64,000 nt of DNA from contig NC_041008.1 in the NCBI RefSeq assembly GCF_004193775.1, forward strand, positions 12,915,731 to 12,979,730. The letters run 5' to 3'. How positions within the stretch are numbered: position 1 is the stretch's first letter; every line of letters starts with the position of its first letter. The DNA comes from Glycine soja. Its lineage: Eukaryota; Streptophyta; Magnoliopsida; Fabales; Fabaceae. The notes below the pieces were generated by a model. It was not told the origin of the DNA and made no database searches. It saw nothing but the letters and a program-made list of their open reading frames with translations. This document shows, piece after piece, positions 32,999-43,340 of the stretch. Position numbers and translations under genes: made by a program.

Positions 32999-33528
32999 CC
33001 ATCAGACCTTTATTTTTTTACTGTTACTAGCTATTGGGGCATGTCCCTTTGAACAATGGATTGCTATTGGTCTGTAATATTTGCACCTTAATTTCATGCA
33101 TTCTACTTTTGCCAAATTCTGTCTAAAAATGGGGAGTAGTAGGATAGGATATTATGCATGTAGATTATGCAGTAGATTATGCATGTAGGATATTATGCAT
33201 GATTTATGATTTTGAGGGGGAGTAGTATTTATACTGCTGCTGCTGATGATGATTGATGTAAGCTACTGAAACTAGTAGCTGATAGAAGATGCTGCAGTAA
33301 GAGCATGGAGACAGGGGGAGCAGAAAGCTGATGTCACGTGAGATGTCTTGACATCCTGGAAAAGACTTGTAGATTTGCAACTTGCAGAATTTTGCTGTCA
33401 CCACTACAGAGACTGCTGTGCTTAATTACTCTGATAATGAAAGTTGCTGATCCCACTTGCATGACTGCTCGTACCTGCTCAGGAAGTGTCTAAGTATGTT
33501 TTAGACAAAATTTGCCAAAGGGGGAGAT
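32999..33528 (+). other. Non-coding tail of the SIRE1-like element with PPT
   Basis: Holds a short tandem repeat of ATTATGCATGTAG (about 33151-33200), several G-rich purine runs (GAGGGGGAG at 33213, ACAGGGGGAG at 33311) and the main PPT AAAGGGGGAGA at 33517-33527. A perfect GATGTC module is at 33330-33355. Several PPT-like runs are a Sirevirus habit. Confidence 0.8.
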
Positions 33529-34529
33529 TGTTAGTGCTTAGCTTTACTGAGTTTTAAAAGATTGGCTAAAATTTTGTTAAAACATAAGCACTTAGACAAT
33601 GAAGGAAAGCTGGAGTTGCTGCACATGATGTCTAACATTATGTCAAGGAATCAGATTGGGCTGCACAATGCACAAGGCAAGATAAAATGTCAAATGAAGA
33701 ATTGAAGCTGCAGGATCCACGATGTCGGATACAATGTCCAGGACATCCTGCCCGAAAATACTGGACACATAAATCTGTTATATCTTTAACAGATTAATGT
33801 GCAGTTAGCAACAGATTAGGCGCTATAATCTTTAGGAACGAATTAAAAGATAATTAAAGTTTGAATTACAAACTTGAATAGTTTCGTTCAGGGATTAGAG
33901 ATTGAAGATAAAAACTAAAAGATAAAACTTTATCTTTTAGATCTTTAAGTGCAAATTTTCAGGAGAATGATAGATCTTATCCAGCGCAAGTTGTTGCAGC
34001 CCAGATACGTACACTGCTATATAAACATGAAGGCTGCACGGGTTTTGTACCAAGTCCGAGATTGAAGAGTTATTTTGTGAGTTTTGGGACTTGAGTGTTT
34101 TGTGAGCCACCTTGATGTTACCCTGACATCAAGTGTTGGACCTGAGTGTGTAGAGTTGATCTCTATTGTTCAGAGAGCAATCTCTGGTGTGTCTTTGATT
34201 TGTTTGTAAACACGGGTGAGTGATTGAGAGGGAGTGAGAGGGGTTCTCTTATCTAAGAGTGGCTCTTAGGTAGAAGTTGCACGGGTAGTGGTTAGGTGAG
34301 AAGGTTGTATACAGTGGCTGTTAGATCTTCGAACTAATACTATTTTAGTGGATTTCCTCCCTGGCTTGGTAGCCCCCAGATGTAGGTGACGTTGCACCGA
34401 ACTGGGTTAACAATCCTCTTGTGTTATTTACTTGTTTAATCTGTTCATACGGTCATATACAATCTGCATGTTCTGAAGCGCGATGTCGTGACATCCTGTA
34501 CGACATCTGTCCCCAGTATCAGAATTTCA
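33529..34529 (+). repeat. SIRE1-like 3' LTR
   Basis: 1001 bp, offset 8285 from the 5' LTR, with two differences seen. TATA box copy at 34018-34025 and stem copy at 34111-34133. Confidence 0.95.
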
Positions 34530-35888
34530 AAACTTCCCCTCTTAGACAACCTCCACATCTTCTCCTTTGTAAAAAGACACTTGTTAGCACTGCCACACCT
34601 CTTGGGCTTGAGGTTATTCCTCAAGTAAAGGAGTTGTTGGATGAGGGTTTGGTTCGTAAGAGCTTAAATCCTTGTGCTTTGTTGGTGCCCAAAATAGGTA
34701 TTATTAGGCACCAAATCCCTACAACAAGTGATATGATGAATTTGTTGAGTGTTGCAACCCTATTTTGTAAAATCAGTCATGCACCCAACGTCTTCATGAT
34801 TCATGTACATAGGGACTCATTAGGTAGGTTTGTTCTTATTTTTTGTTTTAATACAAACTTAGGTGCTCATATGGGACACCTTAGGTTTGTCGTATTTTTT
34901 TGTAGGAATAATCAACATAGAAATACAGAAAAAGGTACGCTTTATTGCATTACATTCCTTAATTTTTTAAATAGTGATCAAGGGGTTCCCACGGACCCTA
35001 AGAGAATAAAGGTCATTCCTGATTGGCCCACTCCACCAAATATAAGGGAAATCTAGGGCTGCCATGACTTAACAAACTTTTACAAAAGGTTTGTCCCATA
35101 TTTTTCTATACGTGTAGCACCACTCATTGAGTTGGTGAGGAACCATGTTCCCACATGGGAAGATGTCCATGAAAGGAGTTTTCAGACCTTACCCTACTTC
35201 TTTGTAAATATTAGAATAGGTTTTTTCCTTCTTTTGGGCCTTGTATTTTTGCCATTCTAGTAGTATAGGGTTTTAGCCTTGTATCTCAGGGCATTTTGAG
35301 TAGTCTTTGAAGTAAGGACTTTTTTTTTTGTATTTTCATGTGTTTTGTCAAGGAGGTGAGCTTAGTTTTTAGATGGGTGTGTGTAGTTAAGCTCTAGCTT
35401 CTAAGGGAAGCTTCTCAAGGAGGTGAGCTTACTTTTTAGATGGGTGTGTGTAGCTAAGCTCTAGCTTCTCAAGGAAGTTTTCTCAAAGAAGCTTCTCAAG
35501 GAATTTTTCTTAAGAAAGCTTCTCAAGGAAGCTACCTAGTCTATGAATAGAAGCATGTGTAACACTTGTTGTAACTTTGATGAATGAGAGTCTTGTGAGA
35601 CACAACTCAAAGTTTAACTTCTCTCCCTTTTTATTCCTTCAATTTCGTGCTCCCCCCTCTCTCTTTCTCTCCCTCTTTCTTTTCCTCCATTGAAGCATCC
35701 TCTCCAAGCTTCTTATCCAAGGCTCATCTTGGTGGTGAAGCTCCTTCTTCCATGGCTTATTCCCTAGTGGATGGCGCCGCCTCTTACCTCTTCTCCTTTG
35801 TCTTCCACTGCATCTCCATGGTGGAAAATCACCATTAAAGGACCTCATTGAAGCTCCAAGATCCAGCCTCCATAGAAGCTCCACAAGT
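34530..35888 (+). mobile_element. Gypsy B, right piece: collapsed RT and internally deleted LTR
   Basis: After the AAACT duplication (34530-34534) the RT piece resumes: PQVKELLDEGLVRKSLNPCA, GIIRHQIP, LSVATLFCKI, HRDSLGRFVLIF, with the same collapsed core as gypsy A. A deletion near 35200-35206 joins the RT end directly to mid-LTR sequence, removing the PPT and LTR start. The LTR remainder (about 35205-35888) ends with a CTTC-rich leader-like region resembling the gypsy A LTR. GGAGGTGAGCTTA...TTTTTAGATGGGTGTGTGTAG is duplicated at about 35355-35395 and 35419-35455. Confidence 0.78.
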
Positions 35889-36980
35889 AAGCTTCCATCA
35901 TCTGAGCCTCATCGGGCTTTGCTAGTGAAGGTCTTGAACGAAGCTCATGTAGCCCAAGACATCTCCGTAGAAGGCTTTGGAGGAATCGTCAATAACATCA
36001 CCGCCAACAACTATCTCGCCTTCGCTGAAGAAGAAATCCTTGCCGAGGGGAGAGGGCATAACAGGGCTTTGCATGTGTCAGTCAAATGCATGGACCACGT
36101 CGTGGCCAAGGTACTCATCGATAATGGTTCCAGTTTAAATGTAATTCCCAAAAGCACGTTGGAGAAATTGTCGTTTAATGCTTCCCATCTAAAGCCAAGT
36201 TCCATGGTGGTTCGTGCCTTCGACGGCACCTGCCGAGAGGTGAGGGGAGAGATCGACCTCCCTGTATAGATGGGCCCACATACCTGTCAGGTTACCTTCC
36301 AAGTAATGGATATTAACCCGGCTTACAACTATCTTTTGGGACGCCCGTGGATCCACTCGGTGGGAGTCGTTCCCTCTACACTCCACCAAAAACTGAAGTT
36401 TGTAGTAGAGGGGCATTTGGTTATTGTGTCAGGGGAGGAAAACATCTTGGTAAGTTGCCCGACCTCTATGCCATATTGGAAGCCGCGGAGGAGTCACTAG
36501 AAACAGCCTTATAATCTTTTGAGGTAGTAAGCATTGCCTCCGTAGATTCCTTCTCTGGGCAACCTTGCCTGTCCGATACAGCAGTGATGGTGGCCCGGGT
36601 GATGTTGGGGAAAGGTTATGAACTCGGAATGGGTTTAGGCAGGAACAACGACGGCAGAACCAGCCTAATAAGCACCAGAGGAAACCATGGGAAGTTTGGG
36701 TTAGGCTATAAACCCATGCAAGCGGACATAAGGAAAAGTGTCGCAGGAAGGAAGAGCGGAAGCCAAGGTTCGCAATTGGGACAAAAAGTCGAAGGGGGCC
36801 CGCCCTGCCACATCAGTAGGAGCTTTATAAGCGAGGGTCTAGGACACGAAGGCCAAGTCGTTGTGATATGTGAGGATGACTCTCCAAGTGGGTCGGATTT
36901 GGTACGACCATGCCCTCCTGGTTTCTGACTTGGAAATTGGCGAGTGGAGGAGTGCCCAGACATTTACGAGACAAGCATAA
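35889..36980 (+). pseudogene. Ogre protease and G-patch-like region
   Basis: The frame is open from about 35897 (PSSEPHRALLVKVLNEAHVA). Aspartic protease active site LIDNGSSLNVIPKSTL at about 36115-36165; flap and C-terminal part NPAYNYLLGRPWIHSVGVVP. A TAG at 36267-36269 splits the protease, and another stop follows near 36500. A glycine-rich block VMLGKGYELGMGLGRNNDGR ... GKFGLGYKP (about 36600-36720) resembles the G-patch found next to protease in some retroelements. The part before RT was a separate reading segment in the family; here it is non-functional. Confidence 0.8.
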
Positions 36981-37050
36981 TGTAACCCTTTGTTGCTTTT
37001 AAACTCTACGGTTGGGCCTAGGCTTTAGAGTTTCCTTTTGTTAAGGCTTT

Positions 37051-38540
37051 ATGTCTTTTGTTCTTGAATTTATAAAAGGCACAAGTATGACTGCACCCAT
37101 CCGTGAAGAATTGATGGCCCTGCTAAAAAACTACCAAGACATCTTTGCCTGGTCATACCAAGATATGCCCGGTTTAAGTTCAGACATCGTACAACACAGA
37201 TTACTTCTAAATCCTGAGTGTTCCCCGGTAAAACAAAAGTCGAGGAGGATGAAGCCCGAGACATCCTGGAAAATTAAAGAAGAGGTAAAGAAACAATTTG
37301 ACGCTGGTTTTTTGGCTGTCGCTCGGTACCCAAAATGGGTTGCCAACATTATACCAATCCCTAAGAAGGATGGGAAGGTATGAATGTGCGTAGATTATCG
37401 GGACCTGAATCGGGCCAGTCCCAAGGACAATTTTCCTCTGCCGCACATCGATATCCTCATGGATAATACGGCCAATTTCGCTTTGTTTTCCTTCATGGAT
37501 GGGTTCTCCGGTTACAATCAGATATAAATGGCGCTGGAGGATATGGAAAAGACTACCTTCGTCACCCTGTGGGGGACGTTCTGTTATAAGGTGATGTCCT
37601 TTGGACTCAAGAACGTCGGGGCAACTTAACAACCGGCTATGGTGGCTTTGTTCCACGATATGATGCACCGAGAAATCGAGGTCTATGTGGACGGCATAAT
37701 TGCCAAGTCTAAAACCGAGGAGGAACACCTTGTCAACTTGTGGAAGTTGTTTGAAAGGCTTAGGAAATATCAATTGAGGTTAAACCCCGCTAAGTGCACC
37801 TTCGGGGTCAAGTCAGGGAAATTGCTAGGTTTCATCGTAAGCCAGAAAGGGATAGAGGTGGACCCCGAAAAGGTGAAAGCCATCCTTGATATGTCGGAAC
37901 CCCGTACCGAGAGGCAGGTTCGAGGTTTCCTGGGACGTTTGAATTACATTGCCAAATTCATATCATAGCTCACTGCTATTTGTGAGCCGTTGTTCAAACT
38001 CTTACGCAAAAACCAATCCGTCTACTGGAACGAGGATTGTCAAGAGGCGTTTGGAAGGATCAAACAGTGTCTCATGAGCCCTCCCGTGCTTATGTCGTTG
38101 GTACCTGGAAGGCCTCTCATCTTGTATATGACGATTTTGGACGAGTCGATGGGATGTATGTTGGGGCAACATGACGAGTCTGGGAAGAGAGAGCGCGTTG
38201 TCTACTACTTAAGTAAGAAGTTCACGGCCTGTGAAATGAACTACTCCCTGCTCGAAAGAATGTGTTGTGCTTTAGTCTGGGTGTCCCACCGTCTAAGACA
38301 ATACATGCTGAGCCATACCACCTGGTTGATATCCAAGATGGACCCGGTTAAGTACATCTTTGGGAAGCCTACTCTCACAGGGTGGATCGCCCGGTGGCAA
38401 GTTTTGCTATCTGAGTTCGATATAGTCTATGTCACCCAAAAAGCGATAAAAGGAAGCGCCTTGGCAGATTATTGGGCTCAGCAGCCTCTCAACGACTATC
38501 AACCCATGCATCCCGAGTTCCCGGATGAGGACATCACGGC
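37051..38540 (+). pseudogene. Ogre reverse transcriptase and first RNase H
   Basis: RT begins with MTAPIREELMALLKNYQDIF and IVQHRLLLNPECSPVKQK. The core follows: PIPKKDGKV, CVDYRDLNRASPKDNFPLP, FMDGFSGYNQI and the catalytic-region equivalent EVYVDGIIAKSK (YVDG where YxDD is expected). RNase H then shows LILYMTILDESMGCMLGQ and CEMNYSLLERMCCALVW. In-frame stops: TGA 37381-37383, TAA near 37525, TAA near 37627 and TAG near 37966. The reading phase is otherwise kept, so decay is mainly point nonsense. Confidence 0.85.
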
Positions 38541-39045
38541 CTTGTTTGAGGAAAAGCTGGACGAGGACCGGGACAAGTGCATCGTGTGGTTTGATGGAGC
38601 GTCAAACATTCTAGGCCATGGCGTTGGGGCAGTATTGGTCTCTCCGGACAATTAATGTATACCTTTCACAGCTAGGCTGGGGTTCGATTGCACCAACAAT
38701 ATGGCTGAGTATGAAGCGTGTGCCCTGGTCGTCCAGGCAGCGATTGACTCCAATGTCAAGCTACTCAAGGTGTACGGGGACTCAGCACTGGTGATTCACC
38801 AGCTGAGAGGAGAATGGGAAACTAGAGACCCCAAGCTGATACCCTACCAAGCCTATATCAAGGAATTGGCTGGTTCCTTTGATGTGATCTCCTTCCATCA
38901 TGTTCCTCAAGAGGAAAATCAAATGGCGGATGCACTTGCCACTTTAGCATCCATGTTCCAGCTAACACCGCACGGGGACCTTCCATACATTGAGTTCTGG
39001 TGTCATGGCAAACCTGCACATTGTTGTCAGGTGGAAGAGGAATGA
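38541..39045 (+). pseudogene. Ogre second (archaeal-type) RNase H
   Basis: Starts CIVWFDGASNILGHGVGAVL (about 38580), continues FDCTNNMAEYEACALVVQAA (about 38680-38755) and ends HVPQEENQMADALATLASMF. The catalytic carboxylates D (FDGAS), E (AEYEA), D (YGDSALV) and D (ADALA) are all visible. A TAA at 38653-38655 and a TGA at 39043-39045 break it. This duplicate RNase H is the hallmark of Tat-lineage elements. Confidence 0.87.
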
Positions 39046-40277
39046 GACGGTAAACCTTGGTATTTCGATATCAAGCGATACGTTCAAAGCAAAGAGTACC
39101 CACCGAAGGCTTCCGACAACGACAAAAGGACATTGAGGAGATTGGCGGCCGGCTTCTTCATGAGTGGAAGCATACTGTACAGGAGAAACCATGACATGGT
39201 TCTGCTATGCTGCATGAACGCTAAAGAAGCAAAAGACATGCTGGGGGAGGTCCATGAGGGCTCTTTTGGTATGCACGCTAATGGGCACGCCATGGCTAGA
39301 AAAATCTTGAGGGCAGGTTACTATTGGCTCACCATGGAGAGCGATTGCTATCTCCATGTGAGGAAATGTCACAAATGCCAGACATTCGCAGACAATGTCA
39401 ATGCTCCGCCCTTGCCTCTAAATGTCTTGGCCGCGCCGTGGCCGTTTTCCATGTGGGGAATAGACGTGATTGGGGCCATAGAACCCAAAGCTGCAAATGG
39501 ACATCGTTTCATCCTAGTGGCAATTGATTACTTCACTAAGTGGGTCAAAGTCGCGTCGTACGCTAGCGTCACCAGGAGTGTGGTGGTCAGGTTCATTAAG
39601 AGGGAAATCATCTGCCAATACGGTTTGCCGAGGAAGATTATCACAGACAACGGCACCAACTTGAATAACAAGATGATGGGGGAAATGTGCGAGGAGTTTA
39701 AAATCCAACATCACAATTCCACGCCCTACCGACCAAAGATGAGCGGAGCCGTGGAAGCAACCAATAAGAATATTAAGAAAATTATTCAGAAGATGATAGT
39801 GTCGTACAAAGATTGGCATGAGATGTTCCCTTTTTCCCTGCATGGATACCGAACCTCGGTACGAACTTCTACTGGGGCAACACCGTACTCCTTGGTTTAT
39901 GGGATGGAAGCGGTGCTCCCGTTTGAGGTAGAGGTCCCTTCCCAAAGGATACTAGCGGAATCGGGCATAGAAGAATCAGAGTGGGCTCAAACACACTACG
40001 ACCATGAGCCATGAGCCATGGGCGCCTGTATCAACAAAGGATGAAGAACGTGTTCGACAAGAAGGTGCATTCACGCAAGTTCCATGAGGGGGACCTTGTG
40101 CTGAAAAAGGTGTCCCACGCTGTTAAAGATAATCGAGGGAAGTGGGCCCCGAACTACGAAGGGCCTTTCGTTGTGAAAAGGGCTTTTTTTGGAGGGGCTC
40201 TGGTGCTCACCAATATCGATGGCGAGGAGCTACCTTCACCCGTGAACTCCGATGTTGTCAAGCGATACTACGCTTAG
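39046..40277 (+). pseudogene. Ogre integrase
   Basis: HHCC zinc finger GMHANGHAMARKILRAGYYW ... CYLHVRKCHKCQ (about 39268-39390). DDE core: MWGIDVIGAIEP, VAIDYFTKWVKV, IITDNGTNLNNKM and MSGAVEATNKNIKK (about 39450-39780). The central core is open. A frameshift at about 40011 moves the C-terminal domain (GDLVLKKVSHAVKDNRGKWA ... NYEGPFVVKRAF) into another frame, ending at 40275-40277. It integrates element DNA in the nucleus in intact relatives. Confidence 0.87.
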
Positions 40278-42167
40278 GATCTGGGGCAATTGAGGAAGTC
40301 GCTGCATGTTCTTTTATTTTTGTGTATGTCCTTCTTGGTTTCCCCTAGGGATTCTTGTCTGCTGTAATTTCTCATCATAGTCTTTTAAAAGAAAAGAATA
40401 TGGAATTGAGGTTCTGGTCCTCACTTTGTGTTTCGAACTATGTCCAGAATTTGATAACCTGAGCCTTTTTGCTCAGTCCATGGGATGCCTCAAGCGCTTA
40501 ATTAAAACTGAACCTGACCAACTTTCGCTAAAAGGATTATTGCATTTGAAAATGCTCATGCATACGCATACACATGCATATTTTGTTATCTTATGACAAG
40601 AGCAGAATCGTCTTAGGCAGTGGTCAAATGACGGCCCGAATCGAAAGGCAGAAACCAATCAAGGTAAAACGGTAACGCGACCACAGTTTGCTGCGCCATG
40701 TCATTTCCTGCTTTCAGGTACTTAGGGACGGACGCAAGTAGAGGCTAGGATCATGATCGATAGATCATCGGCTCATGCCCAACTCTAGACAAGTGGAAAG
40801 CGCAGTTGGGGGATAGCCTAGTATCCTTTAAATTCCCAATAATTATTACTGTTGTGTCAAGTAAATAATGGATGCCTAATCTACCCTAAAGGGGGTTCGA
40901 GTAAGCGAACGCCGACCCGTAGAGAGCGCATACTTGTGTCTTCCCAAAAAAAAAATACAGGTTAGCTCGCCTGCGCGAGCTGAGCTCGCCTGGGCGAGCA
41001 CCCCTGCACTTGGAAACATAAAAACGAGGGAGGGAGAGTTTCTATCCACCTAAAACTCTACTCCCTCATTCAAAAACGCAAACACCCATGGGATTTGCAG
41101 TTTTTCACCCCTAGGCCACCATTTTTGCGCTTTTGCTTCCATTCTTAGTGTTTTTGGTCACTCCATACAAGTAAGTGCACTACCCTTTGGTTTCTAGCTT
41201 TCCACTGATGCCTTTTATGCTTTGAATGGTATATAATTTGGCCAATTCCGTGAGACAATTTGGTGCAAATTGGTGCTTTGTTTCTTTGAATTGAGGGGTT
41301 GTAGGGGATGGCCTTAGGCCTAGGTTGTGTTCTAAAATAATGGGGCAAGCCACATTGCCCCTATTCCCTTGTTATTGGCACCCAAAAGTGCGCCCACCAA
41401 GTGCTCGGTGAAATGCCTCAATGAAATTTGGGCATGGTTTTGTGAACTTTGGATTGTGGGGCTGATTTGTGTGTATATGGACAGCATTTAGAGGTTAGAA
41501 TAAGTGCCCAAATTAAGGACTTAGACCTAGGAATCCAAGCCTTTGGTTTTGAGTGCAAGAAAGCATGAAAATGAAAGCATTGTGATAGGGATTTCCCTTT
41601 AGGCCAGTGGCTGATTTTTGGGGCTGCACCATGATGTTTGCCTAGTTGTTTGAGAATGTTGTTCATCATGCACATATAGATATAGAGTAGGTGGAAGAAT
41701 ACCTCACAAGATGTATGTATGTTGCATGTGGATAGCAAAAAGATACCTCACCAAAAACCTTGTTGAATTGAAATGTAATTTGAGTAGCAAGATACTTGAA
41801 TACGCATGAAATGTAATTTTCTTTGGTAGCAAAAAACACTTCAAATATGCACGTGTACAAGTTTAGCAAAGACATGTGTGTATATGATCTTTGGGTAGCA
41901 AAAATACTTCAAGTATGCATGTGTATAAGTTTAGCAAAGAGATGCATGTATGTAATTTGCGTAGCAAAATGCTTTGAATGTACATGAGTATAGTTTTTAG
42001 ATAGCGGAGCATCTTGCGTGCATGTATGATCATAAAAGTATGTATGTGAGTTTGCCCTAAATCTAAATTGATGTTTGAAGCAGTTGTATGCCATTTTTAC
42101 TTGGTCAGCCTTTAAAATGACATTTCCTTGTAAATTGACTTTCCAAATGTTTGTCTTTGCAGGAAAT
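40278..42167 (+). other. Ogre 3' region, non-coding part 1
   Basis: No gene recognised. A GC-rich inverted block of AGCTCGCCTGCGCGAGC and AGCTCGCCTGGGCGAGC lies at about 40963-41001. From 41690 to 42010 a phrase of the type TAGCAAAATACTT...ATGCATGTGTAT recurs about six times at irregular 50-75 bp spacing. Confidence 0.6.
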
Positions 42168-43340
42168 GGCTCCGAAAAAGCTTTCCACGAAGAGGTCTAG
42201 AAGAGACACCGCAGCGGAAGATCCAGTGCTGCCCCCGAGTTTGATAGCCACCGTTTCCGGAGCACCAAGCACCAGCAGCGCTTTGAGGCCATCAAAGGAT
42301 GGTCGTTCCACAGAGAGAGGCGCGTCCAGCTCAGGGAGGATGAGTATACAGATTTTCAGGAAGAGATAGCTCGCAGGCATTGGACATTGCTGGTGACTCC
42401 CATGGCTAAGTTTGACCCTGAGGTAGTCCTGGAGTTTTATGCTAATGCTTGGCCCACAGAGGAAGGAGTGCGAGACATGCGTTCATGGGTGAGGGGTCAG
42501 TGGATTCCCTTTGACGCAGATGCCCTCAGCCAGTTCCTGAGTGACCCGCTAGTTTTGGAGGAAGGCCAGTAGTGTGCAACCAGAGGAGGAACATGGCCGA
42601 CGGGTTCGAAGAGGAGGCCATTGCCCAGTTGTTATGCACACCGGGGAAGGATTTTGCACGGACCGCTGCAGGGAGGCGGGTGCGGATCATGCGCACCAGC
42701 ATGACCACTTTGACCCAGACGTGGATGACACTGTTGCTCAGCAATGTCTTACCTAGCGATCATAACTCCGATCTCCCTCTGCCTAAGTGCTAGTTGGTGT
42801 ACGCCATCCTGACACGGATGAGCGTCCACGTGGCCCAGGTGATTGCTGACGCAATCTACTTGTTTGTAGGTATGCCACCCACTAGGCACCCTCTGGACCC
42901 AGATAAGTCTAACAGGGCCCTGGGGTTTCTGGCGTTGATTACGAGCCTCTGCCAGTCATTCGGGGTTCCCATCACCCCTAGTAAGGTGATCCAACCACCG
43001 ATCACTCGGGCCTTCGTTGAAAAGTATTGCACGCCTAGGCAGGCGCAGGGTGATGCACATCAGGCCGCAGACGCTCAGCCACCACCTCATCAGGCCGATC
43101 CCGCTGGATCACTAGGCATGGAACGTTATCTACAGCACTTGGTTCGCCAGCAGGCGGCCAACCACCGGGGGCAGGTGCAGATACATGAGTGTCCCAACCG
43201 GAGACTGAGGTTGCATGACCCGGAGACTTGCCCGAAGCCCAGGCAGGAGAGGAGCCTGCAGGATCCCCCAGTGAGGCAGAGGAGGCCCGTATGGATGATG
43301 AAATGACGGACCTGCTCGATTTCTTGGGAGGAAGCGGAGC
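42168..43340 (+). pseudogene. Extra 3' ORF of the Ogre element (plant transposon-protein type)
   Basis: ATG 42168 starts MAPKKLSTKRSRRDTAAED. A frame change near 42260 leads into a frame with FDPEVVLEFYANAWPTEEGV and MRSWVRGQWIPFDADALSQF, stopping at 42570-42572. Another frame continues FEEEAIAQLLCTPGKDFART and MTTLTQTWMTLLLSNVLPSD, a TAG at 42791-42793, then VYAILTRMSVHVAQVIADAI and VEKYCTPRQAQ. I recognise this as the conserved 'putative plant transposon protein' seen downstream of pol in soybean gypsy elements. The role is unknown. At least two frame changes and two stops make this copy dead. Confidence 0.7.

Larger units (their letters stand above)
25342..34507. repeat. Dispersed 26-27 bp three-half-site modules (GATGTC/GACATC)
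   Basis: Form: GATGTC-N6-GATGTC-N2 or 3-GACATC, or its reverse complement. Sites are 25342-25367 (third half degenerate), 25436-25462, 26197-26222 (perfect, reverse), 27116-27142 (reverse), 27748-27773 (reverse), 28516-28541 (outer halves only), 29258-29283, 30121-30146, 30782-30807, 31529-31554, 31910-31936, 32735-32760 (reverse) and 33330-33355 (perfect). The three LTR copies recur at 33627, 33721 and 34482. In coding DNA they fall in two codon phases, so a conserved peptide does not explain them. Confidence 0.85.
25244..34529 (+). mobile_element. Complete SIRE1-like Ty1/copia retrotransposon (Sirevirus), 9.3 kb
   Basis: Two 1001-bp LTRs differ at only two positions found by eye (ATATAT/ATATCT near 25499 and G/A at about 25669). 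A perfect TSD AAACT, PBS 26247-26258 and PPT 33517-33527 frame gag, pol and an envelope-like ORF in one reading frame. The near-identity of the LTRs implies a young insertion, on the order of 100,000 years or less at commonly used plant rates. Its size and the envelope-like third ORF match soybean SIRE1. The only coding lesion seen is UAG 27782-27784. It splits gypsy B. Confidence 0.95.

Noticed and set aside
34421..35056. A 211-codon ORF beginning in the SIRE1-like 3' LTR
   Set aside because: It is a chance fusion of LTR end and gypsy B RT, created by the insertion.
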